Shown: positions 34,441 to 43,730 of the stretch, in pieces | Layout: each line of letters opens with the position of its first letter | How positions within the stretch are numbered: the first letter of the stretch is position 1 | Assembly (NCBI RefSeq): GCF_004340685.1 | Contig: NZ_SLUN01000005.1 | Location: 145,621-209,620 of the forward strand | Direction: 5' to 3' | Source: Hydrogenispora ethanolica | GTDB taxonomy: Bacteria > Bacillota > UBA4882 > UBA8346 | DNA length: 64,000 nucleotides | Made by a program: the position numbers and the translations under genes | Notes under the pieces: model-generated | What the model saw: only the letters and a program-made list of their open reading frames with translations | Told to the model about the DNA's origin: nothing | The model's database searches: none

Positions 34441-35014
34441 CGATTCAGTCCAAGGTTGAAAGTCCAAGGGGAAAGTCGAAAGTCGAAAGTCCAAGGTCGA
34501 AAGTCGAAGGGTGAAAGTTGAAAGTAGAAAGTCAAAGGGTAAAGTCTAGGGTTGAAAGTCCAAGGTCGAAAGTCCGAGGCCGAAGGTCAAAAGTCAGCCA
34601 TAAAATGGATCTGCTTTCGCTTTTGTGGCGATCACCCGCCTTCGACCGGGTTTCTCACTGCCTGCGTAGGACATTCGACTTCCAACGACTTTCGACTTGT
34701 GACTTTCGACTTCCAACGACTTTCGACTTGTGACTTTCGACTTCCAACGACTTTCGACTTGTGACTTTCGACTTCCAACGACTTTCGACTTGTGACTTTC
34801 GACTTCCAACGACTTTCGACTTGTGACGTGACTTTCGACTTCCAACGACTTTCGACTTGTGACTTTCGACTTCCAACGACTTTCGACTTGTGACTTTCGA
34901 CTTCCAACGACTTTCGACTTGTGGCTTTCGACTTCCAACGACTTTCGACTTGTGGCTTTCGACTCCTAACTTTCGACTTGTGACTTTCGACTTTTGACTT
35001 TTCACACTGAATCG
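34441..35014. repeat. 574-bp minisatellite element with inverted arms
   Basis: Bounded by the perfect inverted repeat CGATTCAGT (34441-34449) and ACTGAATCG (35006-35014). The left arm (about 34450-34597) is purine-rich and built of GAAAGTC-like 7-mers. After a 70-base unique core, the right arm (about 34668-35005) is pyrimidine-rich, with about nine copies of a 31-bp unit holding GACTTTCGACTTCCAACGAC. The right arm is close to the complement of the left, so single strands could form a long hairpin. Open frames in the repeats are repetitive Lys/Ser/Arg sequence without RBS. It fills the gap before the HAD gene. Confidence 0.85.
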
Positions 35015-35060
35015 TTCCCAATCAGGAAGAAACGTTATCAATTAAAACGGGTGATCATCG

Positions 35061-35948
35061 ATGGAATATACCCCCGAGGTTTTACGCAATTTTCAACCGA
35101 GGCACAGTTTCTTTATCGGACTGGATTCCGACGGTTGCGTCTTTGATACGATGGAGATCAAGCAGAAAGAGTGTTTCTGCCCCAACAACATCCGGTACTG
35201 GCGCTTGCAGCCGGTTGCCAAGTATGCCCGGGAAGCCACCGAGTTCGTCAGCCTCTATTCCCGGTGGCGGGGGAGTAACCGTTTTCCGGCGCTGGTCCGG
35301 GTGATGGATCTCCTGGCGGAGCGGGCCGAGGTCCGGGAGCGCGGCTTTGCGGTGCCCCGCCTTCCCAAGCTGCGCGAATGGATCGCCTCGGGAGCGCCGC
35401 TGAGCAACGCCAGCCTCCAGCAATGGGTCGAGCGGACCGGCGATCCCGAGCTCCGCCTGGTGCTGGAGTGGAGCGAGGCCGTTAACCGGGCGGTGGCGGA
35501 GATCGTCTTCGGCATCCCGCCGTTCCCCTATGTGAAAGAGAGCATCGCCAAACTGCTCCCCAAAGCCGATCTGCTTTGCGTCTCGCAGACCCCCGGCGCT
35601 GTCGTGGCCCGCGAATGGGCCGAGCATGGGATCCTGGAAGCCGCGGCGCTCATCGCCGGCCAGGAACTGGGGACCAAAAAAGAGCACCTGCGGCTGGCCG
35701 CGACGGGCAAGTACCCGGCCGACCACATCCTGATGGTCGGCGACGCTTTGGGCGATCTGGAAGCGGCCCAAGCCAACGGCGTGCTCTTTTACCCCATCAA
35801 TCCCGGCGGGGAGGCCGAATCATGGCGGCGCTTCCATGACGAAGTCCTGGAGCTTTTTTGGAGCGGCCAATATGCCGGAGCGTACCAGGCGGAACGGATC
35901 GCCGAATTCCGGTCGTTGCTGCCCGAAACTCCGCCCTGGCAGCGGTAA
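35061..35948 (+). CDS. HAD-superfamily hydrolase
   Basis: A 295-aa protein with the HAD nucleophile motif FFIGLDSDGCVFDTM near residue 17-30 (DxDG), a large cap region (about 35-160), a motif II segment LLCVSQTPGA near 173 and the acidic motif IV ILMVGDALGDLEAA near 223. It should remove phosphate from, or transfer it between, small molecules. The first motif is DSD instead of the common DxDGT. No substrate can be named. It is transcribed alone after the repeat element. Confidence 0.85.
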   Translation: MEYTPEVLRNFQPRHSFFIGLDSDGCVFDTMEIKQKECFCPNNIRYWRLQPVAKYAREATEFVSLYSRWRGSNRFPALVRVMDLLAERAEVRERGFAVPRLPKLREWIASGAPLSNASLQQWVERTGDPELRLVLEWSEAVNRAVAEIVFGIPPFPYVKESIAKLLPKADLLCVSQTPGAVVAREWAEHGILEAAALIAGQELGTKKEHLRLAATGKYPADHILMVGDALGDLEAAQANGVLFYPINPGGEAESWRRFHDEVLELFWSGQYAGAYQAERIAEFRSLLPETPPWQR

Positions 35949-35964
35949 AACTGCAAACGAACGC

Positions 35965-35991
35965 AGACCCCTTTTCGAGGGGTCTTTTTTT
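35965..35991 (+). terminator. Terminator after HAD gene
   Basis: AGACCCC-ttttcg-AGGGGTCT then seven Ts, between convergent genes. Confidence 0.88.
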
Positions 35992-35999
35992 CTGCCGGT

Positions 36000-37868
36000 T
36001 CAAGATATTGCGGAAGACCGCGCCGCGTCCGGCTCCAGGCAGGCGGGCAGATAGACGGCGAAGAGTGTCCCCCGTCCCGGCTTGGAGTCGACCGTGATAC
36101 AGCCTTCGTGACGGGCGATGATGGAGTAGGCGGTGGCCAGCCCCAAGCCGTTGCCCGATTGCCGGGTGGTGAAGAAGGGATCGAAGATATGGGGCAGATG
36201 TTCGGGCGCGATGCCACAGCCGTGATCCTCGACCACCAGCTTGACGTAGCTGCCTTTGCGAAGCGGCGGCGCCGGCTCGCCCTCCCGGAGCAGGACATTT
36301 TCGGTCTGAATCCGGATCAGGCCGCCATCGGGCATGGCTTGGGCGGCATTGATCAGCAAGTTATGGACCACCTGCCCGATCTGTCCTTCGTCGGCTTCCA
36401 CCGGCCAAAGGCCGGCGGCATTGAGGAATTGGTACTGGACATTCTGGTCTTTCAGTGCGAATTCGGCGGCGTGGGCGATGACCCGGCCCAGATCGATCCG
36501 GTGTTTGATGGGGGTGCCGCCTTTGGAAAAGGTGAGCAACTGCTTGGTGAGGCGGGCGGCGTTTTTGATGGATTCCTCCATTCCGTCCAGATACTTTCCG
36601 ATATCCTTGCCCTTCTCCAAAAGGAGCTTGGCGAGTTGAACGTTGCCGAGCAGCACCGCCAGGATATTGTGGAAATCGTGGGCCATGCCCCCGGCCAGGA
36701 TGCCCAGGGATTTCAATTTCTGATTCTTCAGGAATTCCTCGGCCATCTTTTGCTGCACGGTAATGTCGCGAAACACGTAAACCTGGCCGGTGATCTCCTC
36801 CCGGTGGTCGCGGATGGCCGCGCCACTGGCGGCGATGAACCGTTTATGCTGATCGCGCGAGGTGAGGACCAGGGCGGGCGGAGTCTCCGGATGGCGGCCG
36901 ATTCCCGGGACCGGTTCCGCTTCGGCCGCGGCGGTCCGGTAGACCTCGGGGAGCGGGCGGCCGAGAGCTTCCGCCTGGGTCCAGCCGGTCAGCTCCTCGG
37001 CGACCTTGTTCAGCAGGCAGACCCGGCCGGCATTGTCGGTGGCGATGACTCCCTCGCCCAGGGACTTGAGGGTGATGTCCAGCCGTTCCTTCTCGGCGGC
37101 CAAAGCGGCTTCGCTCTGTTTCAGCTCTTGGTAGGGGGCGAGCAGGCCGATCCGGACGACGACATGATAATAGAAGGTCAGCGCCATGAGGCGACAGAGG
37201 TGAATGACCACCAGGACCGGAGCGGAGTGGCTGAAAAGGACGGCGATCGCCGGGACATAGCTTACGTTGGCCAGGGTCAACATGGTCAGGCTGGCCTTGT
37301 CAAAATGGCGGCGCTGCCGGAACAGCATCAGCAGCGAGCCGGCGGTGAGCAGGAGAAAAATGAGAATCCCCAGGACCCAAGCAACCGGACGATAGCCGGG
37401 ATCGCCCGCCAAGCGCGTCAACAGCGGGGCCAGGCTCAGCATGGCCAGGACCATTCCGGCCAGGACCCCGAAGTAAAGCGGGTACGAAAACTCCCGTTCG
37501 AACAGCAGGGGAGCGATGAGCAACGAACCGCTCCAGACGTAGGAAAGGGTGAGAAAGAGTTGCGCATGGGAAGCAACGAAGAGGCCGGAGGGAAGCAGCC
37601 GGAAATCCAGGAGCAGCTGAACCAGGCTGAGCACCCCGCTGAATAAAAAAGCCACCCCCAAAAAGAGCAGGTAGGGATTTTTCATGAACCGTCTGACGTT
37701 CCAAGTGATTGAGAAGATGGAAAAGGCCAAAAAAATGCCGTAAACTTCCGCCAGCAGATGGAAGAGGGAATAGCGGTAAAGGCTGCACCCCACGAGAAGC
37801 AGCAGCACCAGCCCCATCATGCTCAGGCCCGGCTCCCGGCCATTCGGGGAAATCGCGTTGTTTTTCAA
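36000..37868 (-). CDS. Membrane sensor histidine kinase with PAS domain
   Basis: A 622-aa kinase. Seven or eight hydrophobic helices fill residues 15-245 (MASE-type sensor). A PAS domain covers about 265-390 (LKSLGEGVIATDNAGRVCLLN). The dimerisation helix has the phosphorylated His in GGMAHDFHNILAVLL near 405. The ATPase domain has the N box VVHNLLINAAQAMPDGG, the G1 box VEDHGCGIAPEH and GNGLGLATAYSI. AHDFHN is typical of hybrid-type or NtrB-like kinases. No response regulator lies next to it, so it is an orphan. Signal unknown. Confidence 0.9.
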   Translation of the reverse strand: MKNNAISPNGREPGLSMMGLVLLLLVGCSLYRYSLFHLLAEVYGIFLAFSIFSITWNVRRFMKNPYLLFLGVAFLFSGVLSLVQLLLDFRLLPSGLFVASHAQLFLTLSYVWSGSLLIAPLLFEREFSYPLYFGVLAGMVLAMLSLAPLLTRLAGDPGYRPVAWVLGILIFLLLTAGSLLMLFRQRRHFDKASLTMLTLANVSYVPAIAVLFSHSAPVLVVIHLCRLMALTFYYHVVVRIGLLAPYQELKQSEAALAAEKERLDITLKSLGEGVIATDNAGRVCLLNKVAEELTGWTQAEALGRPLPEVYRTAAAEAEPVPGIGRHPETPPALVLTSRDQHKRFIAASGAAIRDHREEITGQVYVFRDITVQQKMAEEFLKNQKLKSLGILAGGMAHDFHNILAVLLGNVQLAKLLLEKGKDIGKYLDGMEESIKNAARLTKQLLTFSKGGTPIKHRIDLGRVIAHAAEFALKDQNVQYQFLNAAGLWPVEADEGQIGQVVHNLLINAAQAMPDGGLIRIQTENVLLREGEPAPPLRKGSYVKLVVEDHGCGIAPEHLPHIFDPFFTTRQSGNGLGLATAYSIIARHEGCITVDSKPGRGTLFAVYLPACLEPDAARSSAIS

Positions 37869-38119
37869 TGGACTGACCTCGTTTTCATTTTGAAGCGGCC
37901 CGGATAGGCGGGCCGCGTTCGTTTTTACGCCGACGGTCCGTTGCCTGGCGGCTTTTGGAAACGGAAACCGTCATTTGTTATTGTACCAAAAATATGCTGT
38001 TTTGTAACGGGACTCCCATCTCATTCCCGAGGGATCTTCGGCCAGTCGCCGGTCCCGGCCGGATTCAGCCGGCAAAGACTTGTCTAAAACAGGCCCCGGG
38101 CGAATAAATTTTAGATAAG

Positions 38120-39301
38120 TTGCATGGTGGGGTGAGGAGCGGTGGGCAGACGAATCCGGATCGGGGTCAAACTCTGGCTGGTCGCGGTGGCGCTCTGGGG
38201 AGCGGGGCCGGATATCTCCCAAGTTACGGCGCGGAGCAGGTCTCCGGCGCTCCGGTCGTCACGCTGGCGGCGCTTGGGGATATCGTCATGCACCGGCCGG
38301 TGATCGAATCCGGGTACGACCCGGCCGGTCATTCTTTTGATTTCCGGCCGCTCTTCGGGGAGCTCCGGCCCATCCTGCGCCAGGCCGACATCAGCGTGGC
38401 GGTGGTGGAGACCCCGCTCTCCGGCCCGGAACGGCCTTACAGCGGCTATCCCCGGTTCAATAGCCCCTACGCCATTGCCGACGCCGTGCAATGGGCCGGC
38501 GTCAGCCTGGTCTTTACCGCGCACAACCACGCGCTGGATCAGGGGAGTTCCGGTCTGCGGAAGACCCTCGCCTATTACGACCGGATCGGGTTGCGCCATG
38601 CCGGCAGCCGCAGCAGCCCGGAGCAAAAACGGTACGTGATCCTCGACTGCCGCGGCATCCGGCTGGCGTTTCTGGCCTATACCTCCTCCACCAACGGCAT
38701 CGCCACGCCGCCGGGGCAGGAATGGCTGATCAACCGGGTCGATCTGGCGCGGATCGCAGCCGATATCGCCGCGGCCAAGCGGGAGGGGGCCGACGGCATC
38801 GTGCTGGCGCTCCATGCCGGGGTCGAGTACCGGCGGTTTCCCGGCCCGGCCCAGCAACGGTTGTGCCAGCGCCTGGTCGAGCTGGGAGTGGATATTCTGC
38901 TGGGAAGCCACGTCCATGTGATTCAACCGCTGGGATGGCGGGAGGTGGCCGGTCCGGACGGCCGCCGCCGCACCGCTTTCATCGCCTACTCCCTGGGCAA
39001 TCTGCTCTCCAATCAGCGTTGGCGCTATACGGACTGCGGCCTGATGGTCACGCTGAAATTGCGCAAGGATCCCGACCGGCCCCAGGGGATCCGGATCCTC
39101 GCGGCCGATCCAACTCCGCTCTGGGTGGAACGGAGCTTCCGGGACGGCCGCTACCGGTACCTCATTCACCCGCTGGCCGGGCCGGAGGCCGCCGCGGAAC
39201 CGGCCCTGAGCCCAAAAAACCGCCCACGGCTGCGGGAAGTATGGTATGATACAGAGGAATTGTTAAATGGCTGGCCGGTCTATCAAACGGACCAGCCGTA
39301 A
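38120..39301 (+). CDS. CapA-family metallophosphatase-like protein, 5' frameshift suspected
   Basis: The mature part (from about 38220) is a CapA/PgsA-type protein: LAALGDIVMHRPVI, VVETPLSG, VFTAHNHALDQGSSGL (the NHxxD motif) and LLGSHVHVIQPLGW. These proteins act outside the membrane in polyglutamate or surface-polymer work. In this frame the N-terminus has no signal peptide. In another frame, GTG 38142 behind GAGGAG begins VGRRIRIGVKLWLVAVALW, a good signal peptide. The two would join by a one-base shift near 38195-38215. Either the assembly has an indel, the gene is damaged, or a shift occurs in translation. Confidence 0.75.
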   Translation: MHGGVRSGGQTNPDRGQTLAGRGGALGSGAGYLPSYGAEQVSGAPVVTLAALGDIVMHRPVIESGYDPAGHSFDFRPLFGELRPILRQADISVAVVETPLSGPERPYSGYPRFNSPYAIADAVQWAGVSLVFTAHNHALDQGSSGLRKTLAYYDRIGLRHAGSRSSPEQKRYVILDCRGIRLAFLAYTSSTNGIATPPGQEWLINRVDLARIAADIAAAKREGADGIVLALHAGVEYRRFPGPAQQRLCQRLVELGVDILLGSHVHVIQPLGWREVAGPDGRRRTAFIAYSLGNLLSNQRWRYTDCGLMVTLKLRKDPDRPQGIRILAADPTPLWVERSFRDGRYRYLIHPLAGPEAAAEPALSPKNRPRLREVWYDTEELLNGWPVYQTDQP

Positions 39302-39315
39302 CCGGGAGGGGAATC

Positions 39316-39780
39316 GTGGAACTGGATCCGATCGGGGGCGGGCCGGCGCCGATCATCGTCGACGCCGACGCCGCGCCGCGCGAGTGTTTGCGGATTATTG
39401 ACGAATTGGCGGCCGAATTCGGACGGGAAGTGATCACGGTGGCCTCCATCCATCACCGGATCGACCGGCCCAACCACCGGGTGGTCGGGGATGAGCCCCA
39501 AGCCACCGACCTGGCGGTGATCAACCTGACCCGGCCGGGAACGATCGTGGTGACTCAGGATCAGGGCCTGGCAGCCCTGGTCCTGGCCAAAGGGGCCGCG
39601 GCCATCGCGCCGCACGGCGAGATCTTCCGGGACGACCGCATGGACGCGATGCTGGAAGAGCGCAATATCCTGGCGCGCTGGCGGCGAAGCGGCGGCCGGA
39701 CCAAGGGGCCGTCCCCCCGTTCGAAAGCGGATAATCTCCGCTTCGCCGCCAACCTCCGAAGCTTGTTGGAACCGCAGTGA
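39316..39780 (+). CDS. YaiI/YqxD-family (DUF188) protein
   Basis: A 154-aa protein of the YaiI/YqxD family, a NYN/PIN-like fold. IIVDADAAPRE near residue 13-22 and TIVVTQDQGLAALVLAKGA near 76-94 are the family marks, with the aspartates in place for metal. The usual Cys after the first motif is Ala. No function is firmly known; a nuclease role is suspected from the fold. GTG start with GGGAGGGG upstream, 14 bases after the capA-like gene, so the two are co-transcribed. Confidence 0.88.
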   Translation: MELDPIGGGPAPIIVDADAAPRECLRIIDELAAEFGREVITVASIHHRIDRPNHRVVGDEPQATDLAVINLTRPGTIVVTQDQGLAALVLAKGAAAIAPHGEIFRDDRMDAMLEERNILARWRRSGGRTKGPSPRSKADNLRFAANLRSLLEPQ

Positions 39781-39781
39781 A

Positions 39782-39807
39782 CTGCCCGTGCCGGGCGGTT
39801 TTTTTTA
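39782..39807 (+). terminator. Terminator after yaiI-like gene
   Basis: CTGCCCG-tgc-CGGGCGG followed by nine Ts. Confidence 0.88.
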
Positions 39808-39938
39808 TTCGGTTTTTTCCGCGGCGGCCGCGGATTAATTTCGTTTTCCGAAAGATATAATAATCCCGAATGAAAGACCGCAGGATGGGAGAAACGGGGA
39901 CAAGGGCGAGATTCAAAAAAATCAGAGGGGGCATCGGC

Positions 39939-40826
39939 ATGAAACAAAACGGCTGGGGCGAGCTTGGCGAGCAGATCAAACGGAGCTTCGCGGCGGAGCC
40001 GCGATTGGCGGGGTATGGCTTGAAGGCCAGAGTCTACGGGGATGGGATGGTTCAGATTCAGGGCATCGTGGACGTGCTGGATGAGAAGGATCAGGCGGAG
40101 GAGTTGGTCCGCAAACTGCCGGGGGTCACCGGCGTCGCGAACGACATCACTGTCTGCACCGACGGGGCGGTCGACGACGAGGATGTGGCCTTCGAAGTCA
40201 GCGAGGAGTTGCGGGCCGATCCCCAGATCCCCGATTCGGTGGGTTTCAAGGTCAGCGGCGGCGAAGTGGATCTGGTGGGCAGCGTGGCCAGCAAGAGCGA
40301 GATGGACCGGGCGCTGGAGACTGCCGCCAAGGCGCGGGGGGTGCGCGAGGTGCGGAGCCGGCTGAAACTGGCGGAGGAGGTGGATGACGCCACCATCACC
40401 AACAATGTCCAGGCGGCGTTCATGGCCGAGCCCGAGCTTCCGGCGGGCCGGGTCCGGGCGCTGACCCGGGACGGCGTGGTCACGCTCTGGGGCAATGTCG
40501 GGCAGGACCAGGTGGAGCTGGCCATGACGGTGGCGGCCGGCGTCCCCGGGGTACGCAAGGTGAATAACGGCTTCCACAAAAGCCTGGTGGAGGTGGATGA
40601 CCGGATCGTGACCCGGATGATGGACCGGATCGCGGCCAATCCCTACCTCAACGAACAGCCCATCGCCATCGGCGTGGCGGACGGGAAGATCCATCTGTCC
40701 GGAAAACTGGATACCGTGGAGGGGAAACGGGACATCGACGAGCTGATCGGAGCGATCCTGGACGAGTTTCACCTGCCGGGAGCGGCCATCGATAATAAGC
40801 TGCGGCTGGAGCCGGATGAGAAGTGA
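39939..40826 (+). CDS. Multi-BON-domain protein
   Basis: A 295-aa protein without signal peptide, made of about four BON (OsmY-like) modules: about residues 5-70, 80-145, 150-215 and 225-290. Each follows helix, then GxVxLxGxV-type strands, for example GDGMVQIQGIVDVLDEKDQAE-like and RDGVVTLWGNVGQDQ. BON modules bind membranes or phospholipid and are usually in exported proteins; a cytosolic four-module form is less common. Start ATG 39939 has GAGGGGGC upstream; an in-frame ATG at 39870 is possible but lies just past a weak promoter. Alone in its transcript. Confidence 0.8.
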   Translation: MKQNGWGELGEQIKRSFAAEPRLAGYGLKARVYGDGMVQIQGIVDVLDEKDQAEELVRKLPGVTGVANDITVCTDGAVDDEDVAFEVSEELRADPQIPDSVGFKVSGGEVDLVGSVASKSEMDRALETAAKARGVREVRSRLKLAEEVDDATITNNVQAAFMAEPELPAGRVRALTRDGVVTLWGNVGQDQVELAMTVAAGVPGVRKVNNGFHKSLVEVDDRIVTRMMDRIAANPYLNEQPIAIGVADGKIHLSGKLDTVEGKRDIDELIGAILDEFHLPGAAIDNKLRLEPDEK

Positions 40827-40864
40827 GAAGTGAGATGTGGGAAAGGGACGTGAAGTTGAATTGA

Positions 40865-42265
40865 TCAATCCATTCCCGCTTCTCCCTTCCCATTCAGGAA
40901 CTCTTCGGCCAGCCGCAGCAGGATATCCCGTTCGTTGCGGTCCGGCTCCTCCCAGACCGCTTCCTGCAAGGCGCCGAGGACCCGGCCGATCAAGGGGCCG
41001 GGCTTCAGCCCGAAACGGCTCATCAGATCGTGGCCGGTCACCGCCAGGCGCCGTTCCTCCTTGACGGCCGGTTCCTCCAGGATCTCCAGGATCCGGCCGG
41101 CCATCTGCCGCCAGTACTCCCAAACCTGGGGATCGATCCGGCCGGTGGCCACGATATCGGCCCGCCGCAGTTCCAGCAGGTTGCGCACCTGTTCCGGGCC
41201 GACCTTGGCGATCAGACGGCGGATGGCGGCGTCGCCGGTCTGCGGCTGCACCAGGAACATATGCCAGCGGATGAGCTTGGTGACGGTCTCCACCGTCCGG
41301 CCCGGGTAACGCAGCCGTTCCAGGATGGCCGCGGTCATTTCCGCTCCGCGCTGATCGTGGCCGTAAAAATGAACGCCGCTCTCATTCTCGAAGCGGGTGG
41401 CCGGCTTGGCGATGTCGTGCAGCAGGGCGGCCAGCCTCAATTCCAACTGGGGCTGGATGGTATCGGTGGCGCGGAGCAGGTGTTCCCAGAGGGTATGCCG
41501 GTGGTAGCGGCCCTGCTCCAGATCGGTATCCTCCAGTTCCGGCAGGAACAGCGCCAGCAGGCCGCTGCGCCGCAGGCCGACCAGACCGGGCCGGACCCGC
41601 GCTCCCAAGAGCAGCTTGCTGAATTCGTCGCGGATCCGTTCCAGGCTGACCGGCTTGGCCCATTCGGGGCGGATGGCGGCGGCGGTCCGCCGTTCCGGAT
41701 GGAGTTCCAGGGTTGCCAGGAAGCGGTAGAAACGGAACATCCGCAAGCCGTCCTCGCGGAAACGGACCGACGGGTCGCCCACCGCCCGCAACAGGCGCCT
41801 TCGCAAGTCGGCATAACCCCCGCTGGGATCGACCATCTCGGAGCTGGCGAAGTCGTAGGCCAGCGCATTGATGGTGAAGTCCCGCCGCAGCAGGTCCTGG
41901 GCGATCTCCGTCCCGAACCGGATGGCGTCGGGCCGGCGGCCGTCGCTGTAGCCGAGATCCTCGCGGAACGTGGTGATTTCGAGACTCCCCCCCTCCGCCA
42001 GGACGGTGATGGTGCCGTAAGCCTTGCCCGTGGGGACGGTATGGCAAAAGATGGCTTCGACCCGGTCGGGCCGGGCGTCGGTGGCCAGATCCCAGTCCTG
42101 GGGGGCTCCGCCCCAGAGCAGGTCGCGGACAGCGCCGCCGACCAGGTAAGCCTGGTGCCCGGCAGCCAGCAGCGTCGCGGCCGCGGCGCGGACCCACCCG
42201 GGAATGGCCTGAAAATTGAGGGCCTCGGTCGTGTTCAAGGCGAAACGGGCCTTGGGGGCGGACAT
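40865..42265 (-). CDS. cca: CCA tRNA nucleotidyltransferase with HD domain
   Basis: A 466-aa class II polymerase. The head has AYLVGGAVRDLLWG, then DWDLATDA with the metal-binding DxD, and DLLRRDFTINALAYDF near 130. The body follows, with an HD phosphohydrolase domain about 255-370 (LAALLHDIAKPATR). It adds or repairs the CCA end of tRNA, or may be limited to A- or CC-addition as in some bacteria with split enzymes. The start at 42265 is preferred over GTG 42274 because AGGGTG is well spaced. Alone on its strand, downstream of corA in direction. Confidence 0.92.
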   Translation of the reverse strand: MSAPKARFALNTTEALNFQAIPGWVRAAAATLLAAGHQAYLVGGAVRDLLWGGAPQDWDLATDARPDRVEAIFCHTVPTGKAYGTITVLAEGGSLEITTFREDLGYSDGRRPDAIRFGTEIAQDLLRRDFTINALAYDFASSEMVDPSGGYADLRRRLLRAVGDPSVRFREDGLRMFRFYRFLATLELHPERRTAAAIRPEWAKPVSLERIRDEFSKLLLGARVRPGLVGLRRSGLLALFLPELEDTDLEQGRYHRHTLWEHLLRATDTIQPQLELRLAALLHDIAKPATRFENESGVHFYGHDQRGAEMTAAILERLRYPGRTVETVTKLIRWHMFLVQPQTGDAAIRRLIAKVGPEQVRNLLELRRADIVATGRIDPQVWEYWRQMAGRILEILEEPAVKEERRLAVTGHDLMSRFGLKPGPLIGRVLGALQEAVWEEPDRNERDILLRLAEEFLNGKGEAGMD

Positions 42266-42527
42266 GGCAAACACCCTTTCTGCAATCGAATCCGGCGCGG
42301 CTTGGCGCCGCCTGCTTCATGCTGCACGTCAAGGATTTGGCGATCGGTAACCGGACTGTGACATCACGGATCGTTCCATCTTTGGGAATGAGCAAGCGGC
42401 CTATCGACTCACCCCCTGAGCTTCGCTCTGCCGGCAGCAGCTTTAGGAAACTTCCCCTCTCTCTTTTCCGAAAAAATTATTCCAGAATAAGGAAACGTCA
42501 CTTGATGATATTGACCGCCGCCGCGAA

Positions 42528-43478
42528 TCAGAACCAATGCTTCCGCTTGAAGTACCAGAGCAGCCCGGCGACGGTGCCGGCCATCACCAGCCATAGGAAG
42601 AGCAGTCCGTGCGGCCAGGCCAGCTCGGGGAAGTGCCGGAAATTCATGCCGTAGTAGCCGACGATCAGGGTCAGCGGCAGGATGATGGTGGAGACGACGG
42701 TCAGGGTCATCATCACCTCGTTCATCCGGTTGGAGAGAGCCGACAGGTAGATCTCCTGGGCTCCGGCCAGGATGTCGCGCTGGGTCTCGCAAAGCTCATG
42801 GACGCGAATGACCTGGTCGTAGAGGAGGCTCATGAAGGGCAGGGCCTCCAGATCGACGAAGGGGTTCTCGCGCCGTGACAGGAGCGCCAGGGCCTCGCGC
42901 ATCGGAGCCAGGGCCTTGCGCATGGCGATCAGCTTCCGCTTCAGCGCAAAGAGCTCGGTGAGGAGTTCCCGGTCGGGCTTGGGGAAGATCCGGTCCTCCA
43001 GCGCCTCGGTACGGTCGGCGACCTCGTCCAGCACCTTGAAGCCCTGACTGATCAGGGGCGCGGCCAGATGATAGCAGAGGATGTCCGATCCCTGGCTGAA
43101 GAAACGGGCCGGCGGATCGGGCGGCAGCTCCCGGAGCGCCTCCAGCGGCCCGGCATGCACAGTGATCAGGAAATTGGCGCCGATCAGGAAATGGCAGCCC
43201 CGCAGTTCGACGGCGCCCTCCGCGTCCCAGTGGATCTCCTGGAGCAGCAGGTGCAGATAATCCTGGTATTCATCGAGAAAGGCGCGGGGCTGGGGCGTGA
43301 AGAGCCGCTCGATGGTCAGGGGATGAAACAGTTTCAGCCCCGTCAGGACCGGCCGGATCTCCGCCTCGCCGCCCGCCAGATCCAGCCAGAGAACCGTGGC
43401 GGAATCGCCCAGCATCCCCGCAAATTCCGCATCGGGCAGCCGGGTTACGCCCGAGTGCTCCCGCCAAGCCAAGAACAT
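42528..43478 (-). CDS. corA: CorA-type magnesium/divalent-cation channel
   Basis: A 316-aa CorA family protein. A cytoplasmic domain (1-250) rich in long helices ends in two membrane helices: about 255-275, closing in GYYGMNF (the selectivity-filter GMN), and about 290-310. It forms pentamers that let Mg2+ enter, with intracellular Mg2+ as gate. The start at 43478 (MFLAW) has GAGGTGAT in place; two in-frame codons upstream (43484, 43487) overlap that RBS. The 250-base gap 42275-42527 towards cca has no gene and no clear terminator. Confidence 0.9.
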   Translation of the reverse strand: MFLAWREHSGVTRLPDAEFAGMLGDSATVLWLDLAGGEAEIRPVLTGLKLFHPLTIERLFTPQPRAFLDEYQDYLHLLLQEIHWDAEGAVELRGCHFLIGANFLITVHAGPLEALRELPPDPPARFFSQGSDILCYHLAAPLISQGFKVLDEVADRTEALEDRIFPKPDRELLTELFALKRKLIAMRKALAPMREALALLSRRENPFVDLEALPFMSLLYDQVIRVHELCETQRDILAGAQEIYLSALSNRMNEVMMTLTVVSTIILPLTLIVGYYGMNFRHFPELAWPHGLLFLWLVMAGTVAGLLWYFKRKHWF

Positions 43479-43600
43479 CGCCATCACCTCGCCAAAGATC
43501 TTCCATGTCGGCTGCCAAAAACCTGCTTGGGATCCCCGCCCATCCGATCATTTGTTTTCCCCCGCGCACGCTGGAAGACAATATTTATACCGTAGTATAT

Positions 43601-43631
43601 CCGGGTTTAACCCCCGGTTAATCCGGGATTA
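43601..43631. promoter_or_regulatory. Palindromic repeats between corA and GDPD operon
   Basis: CCGGGTTTAA, CCCGGTTAAT and CCGGGATTAA follow one another, forming nested palindromes (CCGG-TTAAT-CCGG). The place between divergent genes suggests an operator. Low certainty. Confidence 0.35.
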
Positions 43632-43730
43632 ATTCGCACCGGCTATGATCAGGTAAAATTTGAAATTCAAAGGCGCCGGACGGCGCGGAAGGCTACGGGA
43701 ACGGTGAGCCGCGCCGGAAAGAGGAGTATT

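Noticed and set aside
31960-34494. 844-codon open frame on the minus strand
   Set aside because: It is the mirror of the GntR hybrid and larA-like genes. It has no RBS or domain, and GC-rich codon use produces such long antisense frames throughout the window.
34668-35005. Possible CRISPR array (31-bp period)
   Set aside because: Units follow one another without unique spacers, and no cas gene is in the window. The same holds for the 21-bp arrays.
34594-35041. Three overlapping frames with SRKSQVESRWKSKV-like repeats
   Set aside because: Direct translation of the 31-bp minisatellite in three frames; no RBS and no non-repetitive part.
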